The translations under genes and the position numbers were made by a program. The notes under the pieces are model-generated. The model did not search any database, had not been told where the DNA came from, and was given only the letters and a program-made list of their open reading frames with translations. Shown in pieces: positions 22,490-32,372 of a DNA stretch of 64,000 bases; the first letter of the stretch is position 1, and each line of letters starts with the position of its first letter. Source of the stretch: Halomonas gemina (lineage in GTDB: Bacteria; Pseudomonadota; Gammaproteobacteria; Pseudomonadales; Halomonadaceae); NCBI RefSeq assembly GCF_023554995.1, contig NZ_JAMJPK010000004.1, positions 124,001 to 188,000 of the forward strand, given 5' to 3'.

Positions 22490-22930
22490 TCAGCGCACCG
22501 TGATCACGGTGCAGTCGGCGGCGTGGCTGACCTTGTGGGAGACGCTGCCGACCACCAGCCCCTTGAGGTCGCTCAGGCCCCGGCTGCCCATGACGATGGC
22601 ATCGACGCCGCGGCGGCGCGCCTCGCTGATGATGGTGCGGGCCGGGTCGCCCTGGCCGATGATTGTCTCGAGGTTGGTGGCGCCGAGTTCGCGGGCGGCC
22701 TCGGCGGCCCGGTCGACGACCTGCTTGCCGACGGCCTCGCGCTCCTCCCGCGAGGCCTCGATGGCGATGGCGCCGATGCCCCAGACCAGGGTGGTCTCGT
22801 GGGCGAGTTCCTCGGGAATGTGCAGCAGGTGCAGGGCGGCGTTCTCCTGTCGGGCCAGCTGGCAGGCCACGGAGAGCGCCTTCTTGGCGTGCTCGGAGCC
22901 GTCGACGGGCACCAGGATGGAGTGGAACAT
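22490..22930 (-). CDS. Universal stress protein (UspA family)
   Basis: A 146-residue single-domain Usp. It has the N-terminal ILVPVDGSEHAKKAL and the C-terminal ATP-binding signature GSRG-x9-GS (GSRGLSDLKGLVVGS), so it belongs to the nucleotide-binding branch. The start at 22930 is preferred to an ATG nine bases upstream because AAGGA lies 8 nt before it and directly abuts the other. It is transcribed singly and convergently to the gts operon. The role in stress survival is inferred from family. Confidence 0.88.
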   Translation of the reverse strand: MFHSILVPVDGSEHAKKALSVACQLARQENAALHLLHIPEELAHETTLVWGIGAIAIEASREEREAVGKQVVDRAAEAARELGATNLETIIGQGDPARTIISEARRRGVDAIVMGSRGLSDLKGLVVGSVSHKVSHAADCTVITVR

Positions 22931-23010
22931 GATGGGCATCCTTCAGGGGTGATGGTGGGAGTACCTACCGAGGAGCCTAGTCACCCGCTCGCGTGGTGTC
23001 ATGATCCGGA

Positions 23011-24081
23011 TCAAGGATGGCGCGCCTTCGCCTTATCCTCGCCGGCCTCCAGGCGACGCAGCTGCTGCCAGAGGTCGCGGCGCAGGTCGGCCATGCGCGG
23101 GGCCTCGTCCGTGGCGAAGTCCAGCGGCCGGGCCAGGCGCTGGGCGCGCAGCCCCAGGCGCGCCCCCAGCAGCCCGACGCCGAGGCCCTGGGCGGCACGC
23201 GTCGAGAGCTTGCCGGCCAGGTCCATCGATAGCATCTGCATGCTCGCCTCGCTGGCGATCTCGCTGGCCCCGGCGAACGCCATCTGGTAGAGCACGCTGC
23301 GCAGTAGTCGCAGGCGTGCCGCATAGCCCAGCTCCAGCCCGTAGAGCCGGCACAGGCGGTCGATCATCGCCAGGTGGCGCCAGGCGACCAGCGTCATGTC
23401 GACCAGGGTCAGCGGGCTGACCGCCACCATCACCGCGGTCTCGCCGGACATCCGCGAGATCAGCCGACGGGCTTCCCGGTCGCGTGGGGCGAGCAGGTGA
23501 TGGGAGAGCAGCGCGCGGGTATCGCGCCCGTCATGATGCGGCTCGTGAGCGGCCAGGAAGGCCTGCCAATGGGGGTGGTCGTCGTCCAGTCCGAGGTCGC
23601 GGCGCAGCTGGCCGGCCAGCGACAGCGCCCGGGCCGGGGTGGCCTCGGGCAGGGCGGCGAGGTGCTCGCGCAGCCGGGCGTGGCGGCTCAGGCGGCGCAG
23701 GCGCCACAGCTCGCGCAGCAGGGCCGATCCGCCGAGCCCCAGGGCCAGCAGCAGCAGCAGGCTCCAGCCGCCGGCCAGCCAGTCGCCGCCGAGGCTGGCG
23801 GCGTGCAGGGTCCGGCCGGCCTCCACCGCGCCCAGGCCCAGGCTGCCGCCAAGCAGCGCGAGCAGCCCCCAGCGACGCTTGCGCGGGCGCATCAGGCCAT
23901 CCCCCAGCGCGCGTTCGCCGGGGGGTGCATCGGCCTGGGGATCGGCCAGCGGCTGGCTCGGTAGCCCGGCCTCGAAGTGCTGCCCGGGCCGTGGATCCAG
24001 GGCGTCGGCCTCCGGGGGCGGCGCGTCGTCGAGGGTGAAGCGCTCGCCCGGGCGTGGGTCCTGTTCGCGGGAAGGGGTCAT
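23011..24081 (-). CDS. ycjF: YcjF-type inner-membrane protein (DUF697)
   Basis: A 356-residue membrane protein with a charged, Pro-rich N-terminal region, two transmembrane segments around residues 70-125, and a conserved C-terminal domain (DUF697) from about 200 onward. It is recognised by its length, its domain plan and the pairing with ycjX upstream; start and stop overlap by four bases (ATGA). The biochemical function of the family is not established; in E. coli the pair belongs to the phage-shock/stress neighbourhood. Confidence 0.82.
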   Translation of the reverse strand: MTPSREQDPRPGERFTLDDAPPPEADALDPRPGQHFEAGLPSQPLADPQADAPPGERALGDGLMRPRKRRWGLLALLGGSLGLGAVEAGRTLHAASLGGDWLAGGWSLLLLLALGLGGSALLRELWRLRRLSRHARLREHLAALPEATPARALSLAGQLRRDLGLDDDHPHWQAFLAAHEPHHDGRDTRALLSHHLLAPRDREARRLISRMSGETAVMVAVSPLTLVDMTLVAWRHLAMIDRLCRLYGLELGYAARLRLLRSVLYQMAFAGASEIASEASMQMLSMDLAGKLSTRAAQGLGVGLLGARLGLRAQRLARPLDFATDEAPRMADLRRDLWQQLRRLEAGEDKAKARHP

Positions 24082-25472
24082 GTCAGCTTGTCTCCGATCA
24101 GCCACTCCAGGGCGGCATCCATGCGGATATGGGGCAGCGGCGCGCCCTTGTCGCGGGGCAGGGGGCGGAAGGCCGTGAAGTCGAAGCCCTGGCGGGCCCA
24201 GAAGTCCGCCCCCGGTAGCCGGTCGGGGACCTCGCCGGGAAACAGCAGCAGCGACTCGCCGGCCAGGGTGGTGCCGCGCAGGGCCGGGGTGCGTCGCCCC
24301 TGCTGGTTCACCTCGCGGCTCTCGGTGGCACGGATCGCCGCCAGCGACAGGGCCCGGACCGGCACGTCGGCGAAGCGCAGGTCCTTCAGCGGGTCGGCGA
24401 GCAGGGCCTCGAGCAGGCCGACCAGGCGGCCGTGCTGCTCGGGGCTGACATGGTCGGCCTTGGTGGCGGCGATGGCCAGGCGGTCGATGCGCGGGGCGAA
24501 CAGCCGCGTGAGCAGGCTGCGCCGGCCGTAGTCGAAGCTCTGCATCAGGTTCGACAGGGCGCGGGAGAGGTCCTCGAAACGCTCAGGCCCGGCGTTGAGG
24601 GCCCCGAGCACGTCGACCAGCACGATCTGGCGGTCGAAGCGGCGAAAGTGCTCGCGATAGAAGGGCTTGACGATGTGCTGCTGGTAGTGGCGAAAGCGCC
24701 GGGCGAGGGTGGCGTAGAGGCTCTCGGCGGGCAGGGCGGCGAGCGCATCGCGGTCGGCCTCCATGATGCCCGGCAGGGGGAAGAACTGCAGCACCGGGGC
24801 CCCCTCGAGCTCCCCGGGCAGCAGGAAGCGTCCCGGCTGCAGGTCGGCGAAGCCGGCCTCCCGCGCGGCCCGCAGTCCCCTGGCATACAGCTCGGCGATC
24901 TCGGCCAGGCGCGCCTCGTCGACCTCCTCGGCCGGGTCGAGGCCGGCCACCGCGCGGTGCCAATCGGCGAACAGGGCGGCGCGCTCGCTGCCGACGTCAT
25001 GGCGCTGGGTCCCGCTCCAGCTCAGGTAGTCGTGCGCCAGCAGCGGCAGGTCGAGCAGCCACTCTCCGGGGTAATCGAAGAGATCCAGGGTCAGCTGGCG
25101 GGTCTCGGCGCCGAGCAGGCCGCGCCGCGCCGGCCGGTAGCGGATCGCCAGGCGCAGCTCGCTGATGCCGCGGGTCGGCTCCGGCCAGCGCGGTGGCTGG
25201 TCGTCCAGCGCCAGCATCGCCTGGTCATAGGGGAAGCGCGGCACGGCGAGGTCCTGCTGCTGCACCCGACGGGCACCGAGCAGGCGCCCCTCGCGGGCGG
25301 CCGGCAGCAGGTCGAGTCGCGCCTCGAGGCCGGCATGGCGCAGCTGGTTGACCAGCGAGGTGAGAAAGGCGGTCTTGCCCGAGCGCGACAGGCCGGTCAC
25401 CGCCAGGCGCAGCTGGCGGTCGCGTCCGCGCTCGAGCAGGTCATGGAGTTCACGGGTCAGCGGGGTGCGCAT
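24078..25472 (-). CDS. ycjX: YcjX-family GTP-binding protein
   Basis: A 464-residue P-loop NTPase of the YcjX (DUF463) family. Walker A is GLSRSGKT at residues 27-34, and LDLFDYPGEWLLDLPLL is the Walker-B-like region. The start at 25472 aligns with the known family start RELHDLLERG; an ATG 60 bases upstream adds residues not seen in the family. The length agrees with E. coli YcjX (465). It is translationally coupled to ycjF. The cellular role is unresolved, probably membrane-associated stress response. Confidence 0.87.
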   Translation of the reverse strand: MRTPLTRELHDLLERGRDRQLRLAVTGLSRSGKTAFLTSLVNQLRHAGLEARLDLLPAAREGRLLGARRVQQQDLAVPRFPYDQAMLALDDQPPRWPEPTRGISELRLAIRYRPARRGLLGAETRQLTLDLFDYPGEWLLDLPLLAHDYLSWSGTQRHDVGSERAALFADWHRAVAGLDPAEEVDEARLAEIAELYARGLRAAREAGFADLQPGRFLLPGELEGAPVLQFFPLPGIMEADRDALAALPAESLYATLARRFRHYQQHIVKPFYREHFRRFDRQIVLVDVLGALNAGPERFEDLSRALSNLMQSFDYGRRSLLTRLFAPRIDRLAIAATKADHVSPEQHGRLVGLLEALLADPLKDLRFADVPVRALSLAAIRATESREVNQQGRRTPALRGTTLAGESLLLFPGEVPDRLPGADFWARQGFDFTAFRPLPRDKGAPLPHIRMDAALEWLIGDKLT

Positions 25473-25552
25473 GGGGCATCCTTGCAGGGTCGTATGCTGA
25501 CCTAATGTGCGGGTCGGGCACGCGCCTGACAAGGCGTGGGGTCATGAAACGA

Positions 25553-25577
25553 CGCTGCCCCGCGGGGCGGGGCAGCG
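25553..25577 (-). terminator. Terminator of the symporter gene
   Basis: CGCTGCCCC (25553-25561) pairs with GGGGCAGCG (25569-25577) around a 7-nt loop, 20 nt past the symporter stop. On the minus strand it is followed by TCGTTTCAT, a modest T-rich tail. Confidence 0.55.
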
Positions 25578-25596
25578 AGAGGCAGGCCTGGCGGCG

Positions 25597-27192
25597 TCAG
25601 CCGGCGAAGGCCGCGTAGATGGCGATCACCAGGATCACCAGCACGATGCCGGCGGGGATGGCGCCCCGCCAGGGGGTCAGGTCGACGGCGCCGCTGTCCT
25701 CGTGGACCCAGGGGGTCTCGCGGGGGCGCAGCCGGCCGATCAGCAGCATCACCGCCACCAGCAGCGCGAAGACGCTGGCCACGAAGTGGAACTCGTGCAT
25801 CACCACCGGCAGCCTGTCGAAGGGCGGGATGAAGTAGCCGGCGAAGATCAGTAGGCAGCCGCCCACCAGGGCGACCTTGGCCGCCAGGGGCGGCACGCGA
25901 CGGGTCAGCAGGCCCACCAGTACCACGGCCAGGATGGGGATGAAGTAGATGGCGTTCATCTTCTGCAGGTAGCCGAACAGGCTCTCCTGGCCGGCCAGCA
26001 GCGGGGCGATGGTCATGGCGGCGACGGCCATGATCCAGCCGAAGATCTTGCTCGAGCGCACCACCTGCGCCTCGCTGGCGTTCTTGTTGAGCACCACCTT
26101 GTAGAAGCCCAGGCTGAACAGGGTGGTGGTGCTGTTGAGCGCCGAGTTGAACGACGACAGGATGGCGCCGACCATCACCGCGGCGAAGAAGCCGGTGAGC
26201 GGCGCGGGCAGCACGTTGAACACCAGGTGGCCGTAGGCCTCGTCGGCGCGCACGCCCTGGTCGGCATAGAGGTGGTAGGCGATGATCCCCGGCAGCACCA
26301 GGTAGAGGGGGCCGAGCAGCTTGAAGAAGCCGGTCAGCAGCACGCCCTTCTGGCCCTCGGCGAGGGTCTTGGCGGCAAAGGTCCGCTGGATGATCTGCTG
26401 GTTGGTGGTCCAGTAGAAGAGGTTGATCAGGAAGACCCCGGTGAACAGGGTCGCGAAGGGCACCTGCTGCTCGCTGCTCCCGATGGAGTTGAGCATCTCG
26501 GGGTCGCTCTCCTTGAGGAGTGCCCAGCCCTCCAGGACGCCGCCGTCACCGCTCACCGCCTGCAGGCCGAAGTAGACGATCACGAAGCCGCCGACCAGCA
26601 GGCCCACGCCGTTGAGGGTGTCGGAGACGGCGACGGTACGCAGGCCGCCGAACAGGGCGTAGACGGAGCCGATCAGCCCCACCAGCCAGACCGTCAGCCA
26701 CAGCAGCACTGTGGGCGATTCGATGCCGGTGAGCCCCTGAAGGTCGAGCATGCCCTGCAGCCCCATGGCGCCGGAGTAGAGGATGATCGGCAGCAGGATC
26801 ACCGCATAGGCGATCAGGAAGATGATGTTGGTGATCAGCTGGGTGGTCTTGTCGAAGCGCAGCTCCAGCAGTTGGGGCAGGGTGGCGATGCCGCTCCTCA
26901 GGAAGCGTGGCAGGAAGAACAGCGCCAGCGCCACCAGGGCGATGACCGCCACGACCTCCCAGGCCATCACGGAGAGGCCGTCGCTGAAGGCCGCACCGTT
27001 GAGCCCCACCATCTGCTCGGTGGAGAGGTTGGTCATCAGTAGCGAGCCGGCGATCAGCGGGAAGGTCAGGCTGCGCCCGGCCAGGAAGAAACCGTTGGGC
27101 GTCTTGTGGTCGTCGCGGCGCGTGATGCGCCAGGTGATGAAGGCGACCAGCCCCGTGAAGAAGAGGAAGGACGCCAGGGTCAGGGCATGCAT
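25597..27192 (-). CDS. Sodium/solute symporter (SSS family, YidK/SGLT-like)
   Basis: A 531-residue integral membrane protein with about 14 hydrophobic helices, of the solute:sodium symporter family. The [19 protein letters not shown] segment and the later [19 protein letters not shown] signature are typical of the sugar branch (SGLT/YidK). It probably imports a sugar or polyol with Na+, which suits a halophile. The start at 27192 (MHALTLASF) follows AAGGAT at good distance; upstream codons to 27309 are not family-like. It stands alone, divergent from nothing obvious. The exact substrate is unknown. Confidence 0.87.
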   Translation of the reverse strand: MHALTLASFLFFTGLVAFITWRITRRDDHKTPNGFFLAGRSLTFPLIAGSLLMTNLSTEQMVGLNGAAFSDGLSVMAWEVVAVIALVALALFFLPRFLRSGIATLPQLLELRFDKTTQLITNIIFLIAYAVILLPIILYSGAMGLQGMLDLQGLTGIESPTVLLWLTVWLVGLIGSVYALFGGLRTVAVSDTLNGVGLLVGGFVIVYFGLQAVSGDGGVLEGWALLKESDPEMLNSIGSSEQQVPFATLFTGVFLINLFYWTTNQQIIQRTFAAKTLAEGQKGVLLTGFFKLLGPLYLVLPGIIAYHLYADQGVRADEAYGHLVFNVLPAPLTGFFAAVMVGAILSSFNSALNSTTTLFSLGFYKVVLNKNASEAQVVRSSKIFGWIMAVAAMTIAPLLAGQESLFGYLQKMNAIYFIPILAVVLVGLLTRRVPPLAAKVALVGGCLLIFAGYFIPPFDRLPVVMHEFHFVASVFALLVAVMLLIGRLRPRETPWVHEDSGAVDLTPWRGAIPAGIVLVILVIAIYAAFAG

Positions 27193-27358
27193 GTCGGAAA
27201 CATCCTTGTGAGACGTGAATTCGGCCGCGCAAGCGGTGTTGGCGGCGTGAATGTAGGTAAGATTACTACGTTGGGGGGCGAGTCTAATCCTGTGACTCAC
27301 CACTGCCATTCACCTTTCGTCTAATTGTCCGACATTGAGAGGGAGGCTGTCACTCCGT

Positions 27359-27577
27359 CTAGCGTGGCGGCAGGGCACCCACCGGCACGGGTTCGACCAG
27401 CCCGAGGAGCTGCACCAGCACGGGGGCCGCGGCGATCACGAACCCCAGCACCGCCAGGCTGCGGCCGAGCAGGCGGCGGTCGGGGCGGCGGGCCAGGGTC
27501 AGGCCGCCGATGCAGACCAGCAGGCCGAGGATGTTGAAGACGTAACCCAGCATCTGCAGCAGGTCGTAGGTGGTCAT
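27359..27577 (-). CDS. Small membrane protein, function unknown
   Basis: A 72-residue protein with two hydrophobic segments (about 8-26 and 40-62) separated by a basic loop (RRPDRRLLGR). GGGAG lies four bases before the ATG. I do not recognise the family. It is divergent from the DUF924 gene with an 85-bp gap. Codon use fits its neighbours, so it is probably real. Confidence 0.6.
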   Translation of the reverse strand: MTTYDLLQMLGYVFNILGLLVCIGGLTLARRPDRRLLGRSLAVLGFVIAAAPVLVQLLGLVEPVPVGALPPR

Positions 27578-27662
27578 GGGGCTCCCTTCGGTGGTGGGCA
27601 GGGGGTGGGGCGGCTACCCTGTGATGGTATCAGCTCCACCCCGGGGCGAAGAGGAGGCCATC

Positions 27663-28211
27663 ATGGAAGAGCGTCGCCCGGAGGCGGTGATCGACTTCTG
27701 GTTCAGGGAGCTCGCGCCCGCCCAGTGGTTCCGCAAGGACCCGGCCCTGGATGCCGAGATCACACGGCGCTTCGGCGACTGGCTGACGGCCGCCGGGCAG
27801 GGCGAGCTCTGGCAGTGGCGGGCGTCCGCTCGCGGCCGCCTGGCCGAGGTGATCGTGCTCGACCAGTTTGCGCGCAACATCCATCGGGGGTCGGCCCGTG
27901 CCTTTGCCTGGGACCCGGTGGCCCTGGTGCTGGCCCAGGAGGCGGTTGCCCAGCGCGCGGACCGGCTGCTGGACGTGCCCTGGCGGGCCTTTCTCTTCAT
28001 GCCCTACATGCACAGCGAGTCGCTGGCTATCCATGACGAGGCGGTGCGCCTGTTCGCCCAGCCGGGGCTGGAGGAGAACCTGCGCCACGCGCACCGCCAT
28101 CGCGAGGTGGTCGAGCGCTTCGGCCGCTACCCCCATCGCAATGCCGTGCTCGGGCGTGACTCCACCCGCGAGGAACTGGCCTTCCTCGCGCAGCCGGGTT
28201 CCGCATTCTGA
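27663..28211 (+). CDS. DUF924 family protein
   Basis: A 182-residue all-helical cytoplasmic protein of the DUF924 (TPR-like) family, recognised from EAVIDFWFRELAP at the start, the central LDQFARNIHRGSARAFAWD and the late FGRYPHRNAVLGR. GAGGAGG precedes the ATG at 27663; the longer frame from 27570 is not supported. No function is established for the family. Confidence 0.85.
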   Translation: MEERRPEAVIDFWFRELAPAQWFRKDPALDAEITRRFGDWLTAAGQGELWQWRASARGRLAEVIVLDQFARNIHRGSARAFAWDPVALVLAQEAVAQRADRLLDVPWRAFLFMPYMHSESLAIHDEAVRLFAQPGLEENLRHAHRHREVVERFGRYPHRNAVLGRDSTREELAFLAQPGSAF

Positions 28212-28294
28212 GGCTTTTCTCCCGATGCCTGGCAAGGCACCATCGAGACCTCTTCATCTCTTCAGTTCTTCACCAAGGAAAAGGAGTGAGCAGC

Positions 28295-28537
28295 ATGGGA
28301 ATCATTGCCTGGTTGATCATCGGTGGCCTGGCCGGCTGGATCGCCGGCCATATCATGCGCGGCGGCGGCTTCGGCATCCTCGGCAATATCGGGGTCGGCG
28401 TGGTGGGGGCCGTCATCGGCGGTGGCCTGTTCAGCCTGCTGGGCCTGCAGGCCGGTGGCTTCATCGGCTCGCTGGTTACCGCCATCGTCGGCGCCGTGGT
28501 GCTGCTGTGGGTGATCGCCAAGGTCAGGAAGGCCTGA
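28295..28537 (+). CDS. GlsB/YeaQ/YmgE family stress-associated membrane protein
   Basis: An 80-residue, strongly hydrophobic protein with three helices and glycine motifs (GGLAGWIAG, GGGFGILGNIGVGVVGA), the hallmarks of the transglycosylase-associated YeaQ/YmgE group. AAGGAG (28281-28286) is 8 nt before the ATG. The family is induced by general stress, but its activity is unproven. A GC-rich stem-loop follows. Confidence 0.87.
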   Translation: MGIIAWLIIGGLAGWIAGHIMRGGGFGILGNIGVGVVGAVIGGGLFSLLGLQAGGFIGSLVTAIVGAVVLLWVIAKVRKA

Positions 28538-28566
28538 CGCAGCAGGCACCATCTAGTGGCGAGATG

Positions 28567-28594
28567 ACCGCCCGGCTGACCTCGGCCGGGCGGT
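28567..28594. terminator. Bidirectional stem-loop between convergent genes
   Basis: ACCGCCCGGC (28567-28576) and GCCGGGCGGT (28585-28594) form a perfect 10-bp stem with an 8-nt loop between the ends of two convergent genes. Tails are only weakly T-rich (TTCG on the plus strand). Confidence 0.55.
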
Positions 28595-28607
28595 TTCGTG
28601 TCGGCCC

Positions 28608-29222
28608 TCAGCCCGCCGGGGTGGGCAGGATACGCCGGTAGCGGTCCAGGCTGGCGTCCAGCCAGGCGCCGTCCGGCGTGACCTCGGGAGGAGAGGCGGG
28701 CACCTTGAGGGTCAGCAGGAAGAGGCCGTGGCGTTCGGCATCGCCGCCGGGCAGGCAGCGGCCGAGCTGCCGGGCCAGGTCGGGCGGCAGGGTGCCCGGA
28801 CGGCGCCAGGTGAGTCGCAGGGCCTGCTGGTCGAGCAGGTACTGGAAGCGTGCCGCGTCCTTCAATATCGCCATGCCGCCCTGGGCCAGCCCCTGGGAGA
28901 GGCTCTCCAGCTTGCGGTAGCCCGGAGCCCCGGCGGCCCGACAGGCGTGGGCCCCCTCCACGAAGCAGCGCTCGCGCTCGTCGGCATCCGCCGGCCAGCG
29001 CCCCCCGCGGCGCCGCGCCGGCGTGGCCACGAAGGGCACCACCACCGATACGGCGGGGGTGCCGTCTGCCAGCGAGACCTGTCGGGCACCGACCATCCCG
29101 TGGCCCAGCTGTCGCCGGAGCCAGCGATAGTCACAGGCCTGCTGGATACGGGCCTGGGCATCGGTGACAGTGTGATGAGCGCCCTGCAGGGAGCGCAGCA
29201 GGGAGAGCGTGCGAAGGATCAT
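28608..29222 (-). CDS. Conserved hypothetical protein
   Basis: A 204-residue protein I do not recognise. It is rich in Arg, Leu and Ala, with no signal peptide or membrane helix. Its most distinctive parts are the N-terminal LRTLSLLRSLQGAHH, a central VSVVVPFVATPARRR and a C-terminal LFLLTLKVPASPPEV block. The start at 29222 is uncertain because no clear ribosome site precedes it; in-frame codons extend to 29306. It lies between a stress protein and the GABA genes without evident link. Confidence 0.55.
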   Translation of the reverse strand: MILRTLSLLRSLQGAHHTVTDAQARIQQACDYRWLRRQLGHGMVGARQVSLADGTPAVSVVVPFVATPARRRGGRWPADADERERCFVEGAHACRAAGAPGYRKLESLSQGLAQGGMAILKDAARFQYLLDQQALRLTWRRPGTLPPDLARQLGRCLPGGDAERHGLFLLTLKVPASPPEVTPDGAWLDASLDRYRRILPTPAG

Positions 29223-29328
29223 GGCGCCATACCGATTTGCGAGCGAGTAGCGAGGGGTCGAGCTGCAGGCTGCGACCATAGCAGGGTTTCGGCCGCATGG
29301 CGTCAACGCCCCGGGGCGCCAACGCGAA

Positions 29329-29354
29329 CCGCCCGGCTGTCTCCAGCCGGGCGG
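29329..29354 (-). terminator. Stem-loop after gabT
   Basis: CCGCCCGGCTG (29329-29339) pairs perfectly with CAGCCGGGCGG (29344-29354) around a 4-nt loop, 33 nt beyond the gabT stop. The minus-strand tail is TTCGCG, so termination strength is uncertain. Confidence 0.5.
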
Positions 29355-29387
29355 GGTGGGTCGTGCGCCGTTTCAGGTCGAGCCCGG

Positions 29388-30686
29388 TCAGGCGGTGGCG
29401 GCACTCTTGCTGCCGACCAGCTCCTTGAGGGACTCCTCGACGATGGCGAGGCCTTCCTCGAGCACCTCGTCCTCGATGGTGACCGGCATCAGGAAGCGGA
29501 TGGTGTTGCCGTAGAGGCCGCAGGAGAGCAGGATCAGGCCCTTCTCGCGGGCCTTCTTGCACAGTGCGCCGGCCAGGTCGGCATCCGGGGTGTGCTTGGC
29601 CTTGTCGGAGACGAGGTCGATGGCCGCCATGGCGCCCATGTTGCGACCGTTGTCGACGCAGTCGAAGGTCTGCTGCCACTGGGCGAAGCGCTTGGCCAGC
29701 TTGTCGCCGAGCGCCTGGCTCTTCTCGAGGATGTTCTCCTGCTCGAAGACCTCCAGCACGGCCAGGGTGGCGGCGCAGGAGACCGGGCTGCCGGTATAGG
29801 TGCCGCCCAGGGAGTTGGCGCCGGAGGCGTCCATGTGCTTGTCGGTGCCGACCACCGCGGAGATCGGCATGCCGTCGGCCATGCTCTTGGCCATGGTGAT
29901 GATGTCGGGCTCGACGCCGCTGTGCTCGATGGCGAACAGCTTGCCGGTGCGCCCGAAGCCGGACTGCACCTCGTCCACGATCATCAGCATGCCGTGCTCG
30001 TCACAGATCTCGCGGATCGCCTTTAGGAAGCTCGCCGGCGCCGGATAGAAGCCGCCCTCGCCGAGCACCGGCTCAAGCACGATGGCCGCGGTGTCGCGGG
30101 GGTTGGCGTCGGTCTTGAGCGCCATCTTCAGGCCGCGCAGGGCCTCGTCCTCGCTGACGCCGTGGTAGGGCACCGGGTAGGGGGCGCGGAAGACGTTGCC
30201 CGGCATGGAGCCGAAGTCGGTGGAGTAAGGTGCGACCTTGCCGTTCATGGCCATGGTCATGAAGGTGCGGCCGTGGTAGCCGCCATCGAAGCAGATCACG
30301 TTGTTCTTGCCAGTGGCGGCACGGGCGACCTTGACAGCGTTTTCCAGCGCCTCGGCCCCCGAGTTGGCCAGCATCACCTTGGCATGGCCACGCACCGGGG
30401 TGACCTGGCTGAGCTTCTCGGCCACCTTGACGTAGCCCTCATAGGGCATCACGGTCTGGCAGGTGTGCATCACCTTGTCGAGCTGGTCCTTGACCGCCTG
30501 GACCACCTTGGGGTGGCGATGACCGATGTTGAGCACGCCGATGCCGCCGGCGAAATCGATGATGCGATTGCCGTCGGCGTCCCACACCAGGGCGTTCTCG
30601 GCGCGGTCGGCAAACTGGGTGGCCGGGCTGGCCGCGCCGCTGGCCACGTAGCGCTGCTTGAGTTCGTTGAGTTCTGCGTTGTTCAT
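29388..30686 (-). CDS. gabT: 4-aminobutyrate aminotransferase
   Basis: A 432-residue class III PLP aminotransferase that moves the amino group of GABA to 2-oxoglutarate, giving succinate semialdehyde and glutamate. The PLP lysine is K267 in ITMAKSMADG. IVDEVQSGFGRTG and the LANSGAEALENAVKVAR segment are typical of GabT. Start 30686 has AAGGAGACAGG just upstream. It lies 34 nt downstream of gabD on the same strand, and together they make the GABA shunt to succinate. Some homologues also accept 5-aminovalerate. Confidence 0.92.
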   Translation of the reverse strand: MNNAELNELKQRYVASGAASPATQFADRAENALVWDADGNRIIDFAGGIGVLNIGHRHPKVVQAVKDQLDKVMHTCQTVMPYEGYVKVAEKLSQVTPVRGHAKVMLANSGAEALENAVKVARAATGKNNVICFDGGYHGRTFMTMAMNGKVAPYSTDFGSMPGNVFRAPYPVPYHGVSEDEALRGLKMALKTDANPRDTAAIVLEPVLGEGGFYPAPASFLKAIREICDEHGMLMIVDEVQSGFGRTGKLFAIEHSGVEPDIITMAKSMADGMPISAVVGTDKHMDASGANSLGGTYTGSPVSCAATLAVLEVFEQENILEKSQALGDKLAKRFAQWQQTFDCVDNGRNMGAMAAIDLVSDKAKHTPDADLAGALCKKAREKGLILLSCGLYGNTIRFLMPVTIEDEVLEEGLAIVEESLKELVGSKSAATA

Positions 30687-30720
30687 GGGTCCTGTCTCCT
30701 TGGTCAGACGTTGCGGGCGA

Positions 30721-32166
30721 TCACAGGCCGCCGACACAGACGTATTTTAGCTCAGTGTACTCATCCAGGCCGTGGCGCGAGCCCTCGCGTCCCAGCCCTG
30801 ACTCCTTGACCCCACCGAAGGGCGCCAGCTCGGTAGAGAGAATGCCTTCGTTCACCGCCACCATGCCATATTCCAGCCCTTCCATGACATGCCAGATACG
30901 GCGATAGTCGCGGGCATAGAAGTAGGCGGCCAGGCCGAATTCGGTGGCGTTGGCCATGGCGATGGCCTCTTCCTCGGACTCGAAGCGGAACACCGGCGCC
31001 AGGGGGCCGAAGGTCTCCTCGGTGGCCACCTTCATCTCCTCGGTCACGTCGGCGATGATCGTCGGCTGGAAGAAGGTGCCGCCAAGCGCGTGGGGCTTGC
31101 CGCCGCAGACCAGCCGGCCGCCCTTGTCCAGGGCGTCGCGCACGTGGCTCTGCACCTTCTCGACGGCGGCGGGGTTGATCAGCGGGCCCTGCACCACGCC
31201 CTCGTCGAGGCCGTTGCCGACCTCGAGCTGGGCGACGCGTCTGGCCAGCTTCTCCAGGAAGGCCTCGTAGACCCCGGCCTGGACCAGCAGGCGGTTGGTG
31301 CAGACACATGTCTGGCCGGAGTTGCGGTACTTGGAGGCCACGGCGCCCTCCACGGCGGCATCCAGATCGGCGTCATCGAAGACGATGAAGGGAGCGTTCC
31401 CCCCGAGTTCCATGGAGGCCTTCTTGACGGTGCCGGCGCACTGGGCCAGCAGGCGCTTGCCCACGGGGGTGGAGCCGGTGAAGGAGATCTTGCGCACCCG
31501 CGGATCGGTGGTCAGCACCTCTCCGATCTCGGCCGGCCGGGAGGCGGTGACGATGTTGATCACCCCGGCCGGGAAGCCGACCTCCTCGGCGAGCTTGACC
31601 AGGGCCAGGGCGGTGAGCGGGGTGGCCTCGGCGGGCTTGATCACCACCGGGCAGCCGGCGGCCAGGGCCGGGGCGCACTTGCGGGTGATCATCGCCAGCG
31701 GGAAGTTCCAGGGAGTGATGGCCGCCACCACGCCGATCGGCTCGCGGAACACCAGGATGCGCTTGTCCACCCCGTGGCTGGGCAGGGTCTCGCCGGCGAC
31801 GCGCTTGGCCTCCTCGGCATAGAACTCCACGAAGGAGGCGCCATAGGCCACCTCGCCACGGGACTCGGCCAGCGGCTTGCCCTGTTCCAGGGTCATCAGC
31901 CTCGCCAGGGCTTCCTGGTTGGCCATGATGGCGTCGAACCAGGCGCGCAGCAGGGCGGCACGCTCCTTGGCGGTGCGTCGCCGCCAGGCCGGCCAGGCAT
32001 CCGCCGCGGCAGTCACGGCCTCGCGGGCCGCCTCGGCGTCGAGGTCGGGGACCTCTGCCAGGGTCTCGCCGGTGGCGGGGTTGGTCACGGCGAAGCGGCG
32101 CGTGCCATCGCGCCACTGGCCGGCCACATAGGCCTTATCGATCAGCAGCTGGGGTTCCGCGGACAT
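30721..32166 (-). CDS. gabD: Succinate-semialdehyde dehydrogenase
   Basis: A 481-residue aldehyde dehydrogenase oxidising succinate semialdehyde to succinate, probably with NADP+. The catalytic cysteine is C287 in SGQTCVC, and the general-base glutamate is E253 in MELGGNAPF. The paired Cys in CVC near the active site is typical of the GabD group. It begins the gabD-gabT pair and is divergent from the DUF1266 gene. The 206-bp gap upstream has an A/T-rich stretch near 32212 that could hold the promoter, but no clear -35/-10 pair is visible. Confidence 0.92.
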   Translation of the reverse strand: MSAEPQLLIDKAYVAGQWRDGTRRFAVTNPATGETLAEVPDLDAEAAREAVTAAADAWPAWRRRTAKERAALLRAWFDAIMANQEALARLMTLEQGKPLAESRGEVAYGASFVEFYAEEAKRVAGETLPSHGVDKRILVFREPIGVVAAITPWNFPLAMITRKCAPALAAGCPVVIKPAEATPLTALALVKLAEEVGFPAGVINIVTASRPAEIGEVLTTDPRVRKISFTGSTPVGKRLLAQCAGTVKKASMELGGNAPFIVFDDADLDAAVEGAVASKYRNSGQTCVCTNRLLVQAGVYEAFLEKLARRVAQLEVGNGLDEGVVQGPLINPAAVEKVQSHVRDALDKGGRLVCGGKPHALGGTFFQPTIIADVTEEMKVATEETFGPLAPVFRFESEEEAIAMANATEFGLAAYFYARDYRRIWHVMEGLEYGMVAVNEGILSTELAPFGGVKESGLGREGSRHGLDEYTELKYVCVGGL

Positions 32167-32372
32167 GGGGATTCCTCGTCGGGGTTGATCATCTTGTTGG
32201 ACGAGTGTGCATTATTTAAAACAACTCGCCAAGCCCCGGGCCTTCCCGATTTGCATGATCCGTTGCTCCTCGGGCATCGGCGTCGGCATCGCTTTCCGCT
32301 ACACTGTGGCGCCGACTCGCCGCGGTACGCGGCGCGGTACGTTCCTGTTCCGGATTTATGGCGAGGTGAGCC